DNA of 42,148 nucleotides from a virus, in IMG/VR virus record IMGVR_UViG_3300024054_000029, positions 1-42,148 of that record. One strand, 5' to 3'. The position numbers were made by a program, and so were the translations under genes. The notes beneath the pieces are model-generated. The model saw only the letters and a list, made by a program, of their open reading frames with translations. It was not told the origin of the DNA and ran no database searches. How positions within the stretch are numbered: the first letter of the stretch is position 1; every line of letters begins with the position of its first letter. Below are positions 37,566 to 42,148 of the stretch, piece after piece.

Positions 37566-38732
37566 TACTTTGTAGTGCTTAGCAGCAGATTTTTGAAAGT
37601 TTCCATCAAATATTACGTACGCTTCATCAACCTCGCTTCCAACTCGCGGCTGACTAATAGCGTAGTATTGCTGCGTTACACTCTCAACTGGTACTTCCTT
37701 ATCATCACGCAACAATTGACGCTCAATTACCGTAGAAAGCGCAATCGGAAATTCCATTGAAACAATGAAATAATTGCGCTTGCGAAGCTCTGCAACATAG
37801 AACGCGCGAGACTTTCTGGTCGAGTTCACGTTGTCAATAACCAAATCGTGACCAGCGTTCATTAATCCAATAAAACGAGCTCTCCAAAACTGGTCAAATT
37901 CTTTTGACTTTTCCATTGTGCAATACTTCCAAGCGAGTGCGTAATCACGCTTAGAATTATTTGATGTCTTAAAACCTGACGTAAAGTAAAACTCCAAGCG
38001 AAGCTCATCGAGTGAAAAAATCTTGGCATTAGTAGCCAATTGACGGGCATACGTGGACTTACCAGCACCAGAAGGACCAATCAAAAATGTAGCAATCTTA
38101 TGATTTGCCGGCTGCGGTTGCTCAACTATTCTGTAAGACAAAGGTTCCAAAGTAACAAACTCGGCAATCCATTGCTCGACCTTTGAGAGCTTCGCTTCAT
38201 GATCATCAGAGATGCGGCCTCTTGCGTCAGAGCGCAAAACATCTAAGAACATTTGCAACGCTCCCAGACCGTGTGAATGACAATCAGTTATCAAAGCGCG
38301 ACACTTTTGGTTATCCTTAATGTCGTACGGAAGATGATTTTCAATCAACCACTTAATCAAACGCCACTCATTGCTGTCAAAGCGAAGTTCAGCCATAAGT
38401 TCGGGGTTTGTCATCATGAAATCTTCAAACACTCGAGCTGAAACAGGTTCATGACCACCAAAAGTTTGATAGTTGCCACGGCTGTCACTGTACTTTTCTT
38501 GACGTGACAGCGGCTTTCCAGCATCATGAAAAAGCAGAGCTGTCATCGTGATAAGCTCCATCCGTTGGGTGCGGTGCGGCCCAATGTTTACGCAGTATGA
38601 GTCAAGTGTCATCAACGTGTGCTTCCACACATTTTCCTCACGATGATACGGGCTGTTTTCACGAATAGAACGCATGTTATGCGCAATTGAGCTCGAGGTG
38701 AGAGCAATGTAGAGCTTGTTAAAAAGTTCCAT
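37551..38732 (-). CDS. HD-domain phosphohydrolase fused to polynucleotide kinase
   Basis: 393 residues from ATG 38732 (GAGGA upstream). N-terminal HD domain: His in VWKHTL (38), HD in LLFHDAGKPL (69-70), His in GGHEP and the distal Asp in RSDARGR (169). C-terminal P-loop kinase: GPSGAGKSTYAR (219-230) and LVIDNVNSTRKSR, as in the kinase half of T4 PseT/Pnkp. PseT joins kinase and HAD phosphatase; here the phosphatase slot is an HD domain at the other end. A 5'-kinase and a phosphatase in one protein suit end healing before RNA or DNA ligation. Confidence 0.82.
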   Translation of the reverse strand: MELFNKLYIALTSSSIAHNMRSIRENSPYHREENVWKHTLMTLDSYCVNIGPHRTQRMELITMTALLFHDAGKPLSRQEKYSDSRGNYQTFGGHEPVSARVFEDFMMTNPELMAELRFDSNEWRLIKWLIENHLPYDIKDNQKCRALITDCHSHGLGALQMFLDVLRSDARGRISDDHEAKLSKVEQWIAEFVTLEPLSYRIVEQPQPANHKIATFLIGPSGAGKSTYARQLATNAKIFSLDELRLEFYFTSGFKTSNNSKRDYALAWKYCTMEKSKEFDQFWRARFIGLMNAGHDLVIDNVNSTRKSRAFYVAELRKRNYFIVSMEFPIALSTVIERQLLRDDKEVPVESVTQQYYAISQPRVGSEVDEAYVIFDGNFQKSAAKHYKVVYNS

Positions 38733-39003
38733 TATGTTCCTCAATCAACATTTCAATTAACGAAAGCGCTTCATCTGTTGTAACGGTTTGGTAAAAAATG
38801 CCTTCAAATGAAATTAAAATTTCATAATTAGGCATAAGTTGTAAATAGAGTGTTACCGTTTGGTTATTTCTACAAACGTCTAAGTGAACTGAAGTAGGCG
38901 TAAAACGACTTTCATAAATGAAATCATGACGAAGTCTCAGAGTAAGTGAAATGTCGTCAATGATTTCAATTCTAGCGTCAGGCCCAGCCATATCAGTGTT
39001 CAT
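38719..39003 (-). CDS. Unknown protein, possible leaderless mRNA
   Basis: 94 residues from ATG 39003, begins MNTDMAGPDARIEIIDDISL, beta-rich. The ATG lies 6 nt after TATAAT, so the transcript would have almost no leader; the next in-frame ATG (39 or so bases on) also lacks a Shine-Dalgarno. Overlaps the HD-kinase gene by 14 nt. Confidence 0.55.
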   Translation of the reverse strand: MNTDMAGPDARIEIIDDISLTLRLRHDFIYESRFTPTSVHLDVCRNNQTVTLYLQLMPNYEILISFEGIFYQTVTTDEALSLIEMLIEEHNGTF

Positions 39004-39009
39004 GTGCTT

Positions 39010-39038
39010 ATTATAGCACAATTTTTAAAAAAGTACAA
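39010..39038 (-). promoter_or_regulatory. Early-type promoter inside a palindrome
   Basis: TATAAT at 39010-39015, TTGTAC at 39033-39038, 17-nt spacer. The -35 is half of the 16-bp perfect palindrome GTACAATTAATTGTAC (39033-39048). Confidence 0.75.
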
Positions 39039-39076
39039 TTAATTGTACCAAACATTATTGCACTTTGTGAATTTCA

Positions 39077-39631
39077 TTATTTTATGGTAACAACTTCATC
39101 GTTTTTTCTCAACTCTGACACAATTTGATTGGCTGTGGCGAAACCATCAATACGAGTCCAAGTACTTTCACCAGGTCGATGAATAATGGTTAACGGCTGG
39201 TGATTCATTTTATCACCAAAATAAGCGTGAAATGCTTTTTCAATTTGAATAATTTGATCAAAGGTTCCAGTGTAAAAATTCCAACCTGGTTGCGTCTTTA
39301 ATTTTTTCATATGTTCCTGTAAGACGCTAACAGTGTCATTTTCAGGGTCAATTGAAAATGAAATGAGATGAACTTTCGAAGCGTCCTCGCCTAATTGCTT
39401 CTGAACTGCTACAAACGTGCGGCTTAACGCAGGACAAATGCCAGCGCACGTGGTAAAAACAAAATTGATGGCAATGGGTTTGTACCCCATTGTTTCATCT
39501 TTGATATTTATCTTTACGCCATCGTCACGAAAAATCATTAACTCAGGGATATCATACGTAGCGGTTGAAACATTAGGACTACTGGCAAAAGCAAGATTTG
39601 AAAGAAATAACATCATCAAAAATTTAAGCAT
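39077..39631 (-). CDS. SCO1/SenC-type copper protein, secreted
   Basis: 184 residues from ATG 39631 (AGAGG 8 nt upstream). Signal peptide MLKFLMMLFLSNLAFA with cleavage after AFA. Thioredoxin-like fold with TTCAGICPALSRTF (CxxxC copper/redox site), then SIDPENDTVSVLQEHM and a His region (NHQPLTIIHRPGESTW) as in SCO proteins, which deliver copper to cytochrome oxidase. A SCO protein is not, to my knowledge, a usual phage gene; probably acquired from a host. Confidence 0.85.
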   Translation of the reverse strand: MLKFLMMLFLSNLAFASSPNVSTATYDIPELMIFRDDGVKINIKDETMGYKPIAINFVFTTCAGICPALSRTFVAVQKQLGEDASKVHLISFSIDPENDTVSVLQEHMKKLKTQPGWNFYTGTFDQIIQIEKAFHAYFGDKMNHQPLTIIHRPGESTWTRIDGFATANQIVSELRKNDEVVTIK

Positions 39632-39654
39632 CTTAATAACCTCTTTTTTATCAT

Positions 39655-40689
39655 TCATTTCATCAAAACTAAACCATCTTTAAATTGCTGAGTAGCTATT
39701 TCCCACGTAAAATTGTCAAGCACATACTGACGAGGAACTTCATTTTTATAATATTCACAATAATAATTAATTGCGGCTCCTATTTCATTATCGCTTTCTA
39801 CAAGAGTTCCTACGTTTGATAGATACCCCTTTAAGTATGCTGGCAATACATCACCAGGACCAGGCACGTTAAACGCAACCACTGGCGTTCCGCTTGCTAA
39901 AGCCTCAAGAGTTACCAAACCAAACGTATCAGTTTTTGATGGAAAAACTACTACCTTAGCAGAAGCATAAAAATTAGCTAAGTCTGTTGAATGCTTAGCT
40001 CCAACAAATATTATACTATCACATTTATATTGCTTTTTATACTGTTCAAGTTGCGGGCCATCACCGACAACTATTTTTAAAAATGCTGTTTTTGCATTTA
40101 AAAAAGCTTCAATATTTTTTTCACTTGAAACTCGACCTACATAAAGAGCAAACGGTGGTCCTTTTTTATAATCGCGTGAAGGATTAAAAAGATCAATATC
40201 GACACCACGAGACCAGCGCCAAAATTGGTTTTGAAAGCCTCGAGCTTTCAATTCATTTTCAAGTGATTCTGTTGCGACAAAGACGCGAGAAGCAGGTTTA
40301 TGAAACCATTTGAAGTATTTGTAAGTTAAGCTGGCAGGAACACTTAACTTATTTTCAATATATTCAGGAAACTTTGTATGATATGCGGTTGTAAATCTGA
40401 GATTATTTTTAACGCAGTAACAGCGGGCTAAAAGCCCTAAAGGACCTTCAGTTGCAATGTGAATAAAATCTGGTTTTGCGTGCTTTATTCGTGTTGCTAA
40501 TCGTTTCATTCCAGGCCAAGCTAACTTAATTTCAGGATAAGTTGGGCAAGGAAATGTTTTAAACATCTCTGGATGAATTACTGTAATATTAAAATGAGCA
40601 GAAAGCCCATCAATAGTTTTTTCAAGTGTACGAACTACGCCTGATACTTGAGGTCTAAACGCATCAGTTACAATTAGCAATTTTGTCAT
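39655..40689 (-). CDS. Glycosyltransferase family 4 (GT-B)
   Basis: 344 residues. Transfers a sugar from a nucleotide sugar. N-terminal lobe DAFRPQVSGVVRTLEKTIDGLS, then YVGRVSSEKNIEAF and the donor-binding motif GLVTLEALASGTPVVAF (E-x7-E type) in the C-terminal lobe. It resembles bacterial alpha-mannosyltransferases acting on lipids or polysaccharides. Its stop is next to the SCO gene; the two form an operon. Might modify host surface or phage particle; donor unknown. Confidence 0.85.
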   Translation of the reverse strand: MTKLLIVTDAFRPQVSGVVRTLEKTIDGLSAHFNITVIHPEMFKTFPCPTYPEIKLAWPGMKRLATRIKHAKPDFIHIATEGPLGLLARCYCVKNNLRFTTAYHTKFPEYIENKLSVPASLTYKYFKWFHKPASRVFVATESLENELKARGFQNQFWRWSRGVDIDLFNPSRDYKKGPPFALYVGRVSSEKNIEAFLNAKTAFLKIVVGDGPQLEQYKKQYKCDSIIFVGAKHSTDLANFYASAKVVVFPSKTDTFGLVTLEALASGTPVVAFNVPGPGDVLPAYLKGYLSNVGTLVESDNEIGAAINYYCEYYKNEVPRQYVLDNFTWEIATQQFKDGLVLMK

Positions 40690-40699
40690 TATTTTTTCC

Positions 40700-40723
40700 T
40701 ATAAATAGTTTATTATGCTAATA
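40700..40723 (+). promoter_or_regulatory. Plus-strand late promoter with short inverted repeat
   Basis: TATAAATA at 40700-40707, 31 nt before ATG 40738, then TATTA (40711-40715) / TAATA (40719-40723). GTGGAGA serves as ribosome-binding site. Confidence 0.7.
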
Positions 40724-40737
40724 GTGGAGATATTAAC

Positions 40738-41682
40738 ATGATTATTATACAAAGTAAAATTCTTGAATATTTATCAAATCCAAAAAGAAAACGAAGAAAT
40801 CTATTTTTTATTCAAAAAGAAAGTTGGTTTTTTGAAATCGAAAATGCTTTTAAAACGTTGAAAATTCCAAATGAATGGAATTTTCAACGTAAAATATATC
40901 ACTTGTTATTAGGTCACGTAAATGTTCCAATATGTCCAATTAGCGGACTTGAATGTATGTGGCGGCGTGGCCCGGCAACTCGACGGGAAATTGATTTTCC
41001 TGGATTACAATATGGATATGCATTATTTCATTCTAAAAGAGAAGCATCAAGCAATGAAGGAAAACAGCTTATAAAGCAAAATTTAGAAAAAAGTCTTTTA
41101 GAAAAATATGGAATTACTAATGTCTTTCAACGTAAAGATGTTAAACAAAAATGTAAATTTACCTTAATTAAAAGATATGGAGTGGATAATATTAGTAAAT
41201 TAGACAGCATAAAATTTAAAAAAGCTCAAACAATGATGCAAAAATATAAACGTCCACATAATTTTGATCAAAATTATTTACAACAAGTTTTAAATGAAAA
41301 ATATGATGTATTTTATCCAGCACATATTCCATCAGTAGCAGAAATTTGTTGTAATAACAGATTTAAAAAGAAACATGAATTTACTTTACCATCCGGTAAA
41401 GTAATTTTATTACAAGGATTTGAGCCAAAGGCATTTTCTTTGTTATTAGATGAAGGATTTAATGAAGAAGAAATTCTTTTTTCTAAAAAAGATATGCCCA
41501 AAATTATCTATGAATATGATAACAAAATTAAGCGATATTATCCTGACTTTTTTATTCCAAAAATTAATACTATTATTGAAGTAAAAAGTCAATATACGTT
41601 TAAAATTGATCAAAAAATATCATTTTTAAAAGAAACGGCCACTAAAAATCTTGGATTTTTATTTAGATGGATAATTTTTTAA
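40738..41682 (+). CDS. Vsr-like homing endonuclease (I-Bth0305I type)
   Basis: 314 residues. Repeated EKYGITN.FQ...K.K units (about 121-165) are typical of DNA-binding parts in phage mobile endonucleases. YYPDFFIPKINTIIEVKS near 265-282 is a PD-(D/E)xK-like nuclease core as in very-short-patch repair enzymes. Much more A/T-rich than its neighbours and on the opposite strand, with its own late promoter: signs of a late arrival. It overlaps the opposing phosphoesterase by 20 nt. Confidence 0.75.
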   Translation: MIIIQSKILEYLSNPKRKRRNLFFIQKESWFFEIENAFKTLKIPNEWNFQRKIYHLLLGHVNVPICPISGLECMWRRGPATRREIDFPGLQYGYALFHSKREASSNEGKQLIKQNLEKSLLEKYGITNVFQRKDVKQKCKFTLIKRYGVDNISKLDSIKFKKAQTMMQKYKRPHNFDQNYLQQVLNEKYDVFYPAHIPSVAEICCNNRFKKKHEFTLPSGKVILLQGFEPKAFSLLLDEGFNEEEILFSKKDMPKIIYEYDNKIKRYYPDFFIPKINTIIEVKSQYTFKIDQKISFLKETATKNLGFLFRWIIF

Positions 41683-42148
41683 TTTCAATAATGTCATTTT
41701 CAATTTTTTTAATTAAAATTAATTCATTTTCATAAGTTTCAATAATTGCTGTTAAGCTTTCTACCCAATCACCGCAGTTCAAGTAAATGAAATCATTATT
41801 TTTTATTAGCTCAGGATGATGAATATGCCCGCAAATTATTCCATCTAGTTCTTCATTCTTTAAAATTTCACAAATTTCATTCTCATAATCACTTATAAAT
41901 TTTACAATGTTCTTAACTTTGTACTTTATAAATGAAGACAGTGAAAAGTGAGATTCAATGTTAAAAAGCTTTTGAATTAATCGTGTAAAACGATTTAGCT
42001 GAAGCAAAATGTCATAGCCTATGGCGCCGAATTTTGAAAGCCAACCATAATGCTTTGATATTGTATCAAATTGGTCGCCATGAGTAACTAAAAACTTTTT
42101 ACCATTTTTTAGCTCATGAATATCTTCTAGCTTAACTTGTACATTTCC
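41663..42148 (-). CDS. LpxH-like metallophosphoesterase, 5' part cut by window edge
   Basis: The frame is open to the right edge, so the N terminus with the first motifs is missing. Visible: VTHGDQFD, then GHIHHPE and LNCGDWVES, the second half of the calcineurin-like signature. The order THGDQFD...GHIHHP...CGDW resembles LpxH/UDP-2,3-diacylglucosamine hydrolase and its relatives. At least 161 residues. With the glycosyltransferase it would form an envelope-related pair. Confidence 0.78.
   Translation of the reverse strand, partial: GNVQVKLEDIHELKNGKKFLVTHGDQFDTISKHYGWLSKFGAIGYDILLQLNRFTRLIQKLFNIESHFSLSSFIKYKVKNIVKFISDYENEICEILKNEELDGIICGHIHHPELIKNNDFIYLNCGDWVESLTAIIETYENELILIKKIENDIIEIKKLSI

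Overview
This AT-rich window looks like a segment of a very large T4-like myophage (jumbo phage) of a Gram-negative, probably beta- or gammaproteobacterial, host. It carries T4-type replication, recombination and nucleotide genes: clamp loader gp44/gp62, UvsX, UvsY, UvsW, gp32, NrdA/NrdB, glutaredoxin and a gp31-like co-chaperonin. It also has a very long tail fibre, an endolysin, dozens of small unknown genes packed almost all on the minus strand, and two recognisable promoter classes. The early class is TTGTAC-like, 16-18 nt, TATAAT. The late class is TATAAATA, as in T4. No host-type gene block is seen.

Layout, low to high coordinates. Positions 1-5900 hold small unknown genes, two lipoproteins, a HAD phosphatase, and two unexpected items: a ClpXP adaptor of the SspB family (1740-2156) and a circularly permuted, two-piece tmRNA (about 2947-3274). 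Positions 5870-15500 hold a metallophosphoesterase, an NAD-dependent DNA ligase, and an RNA-repair-like island (RNA ligase, cyclic-phosphate-processing receiver-like protein, 2H phosphoesterase, RlaP-like nucleotidyltransferase), with two plus-strand late genes embedded. Positions 15480-21730 hold a replication block. A miniature C-family (DnaE-like) polymerase appears cut into two ORFs 4 kb apart, flanking gp44, gp62, a zinc-finger protein, a membrane/coiled-coil protein and GroES. A dCMP deaminase and a DnaJ-zinc-finger protein lie upstream. Positions 21790-26470 are the tail fibre and a membrane protein. Positions 26520-31680 are glutaredoxin, a GIY-YIG homing endonuclease, NrdB and NrdA. 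Positions 31750-38730 are the endolysin, the recombination block (UvsW, UvsY, UvsX, gp32) and an HD-phosphohydrolase/kinase fusion. Positions 39077-42148 are a SCO-type copper protein, a glycosyltransferase, a plus-strand Vsr-like endonuclease and an LpxH-like phosphoesterase cut by the window edge.

The most striking point is the coincidence of a phage tmRNA and a phage SspB within 1.5 kb. The tmRNA reads out the tag ASNDAFYGDYALAA. It keeps the Asn and Tyr positions that E. coli SspB reads in AANDENY and the terminal LAA that ClpX reads, but has extra residues between the two sites. The phage SspB keeps the C-terminal ClpX-docking tail (ending RGHLTVVK; E. coli RPALRVVK). Together they look like a phage-owned ribosome-rescue and protein-degradation module. 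All functional statements are read from sequence motifs and remembered family knowledge; no database search was run.
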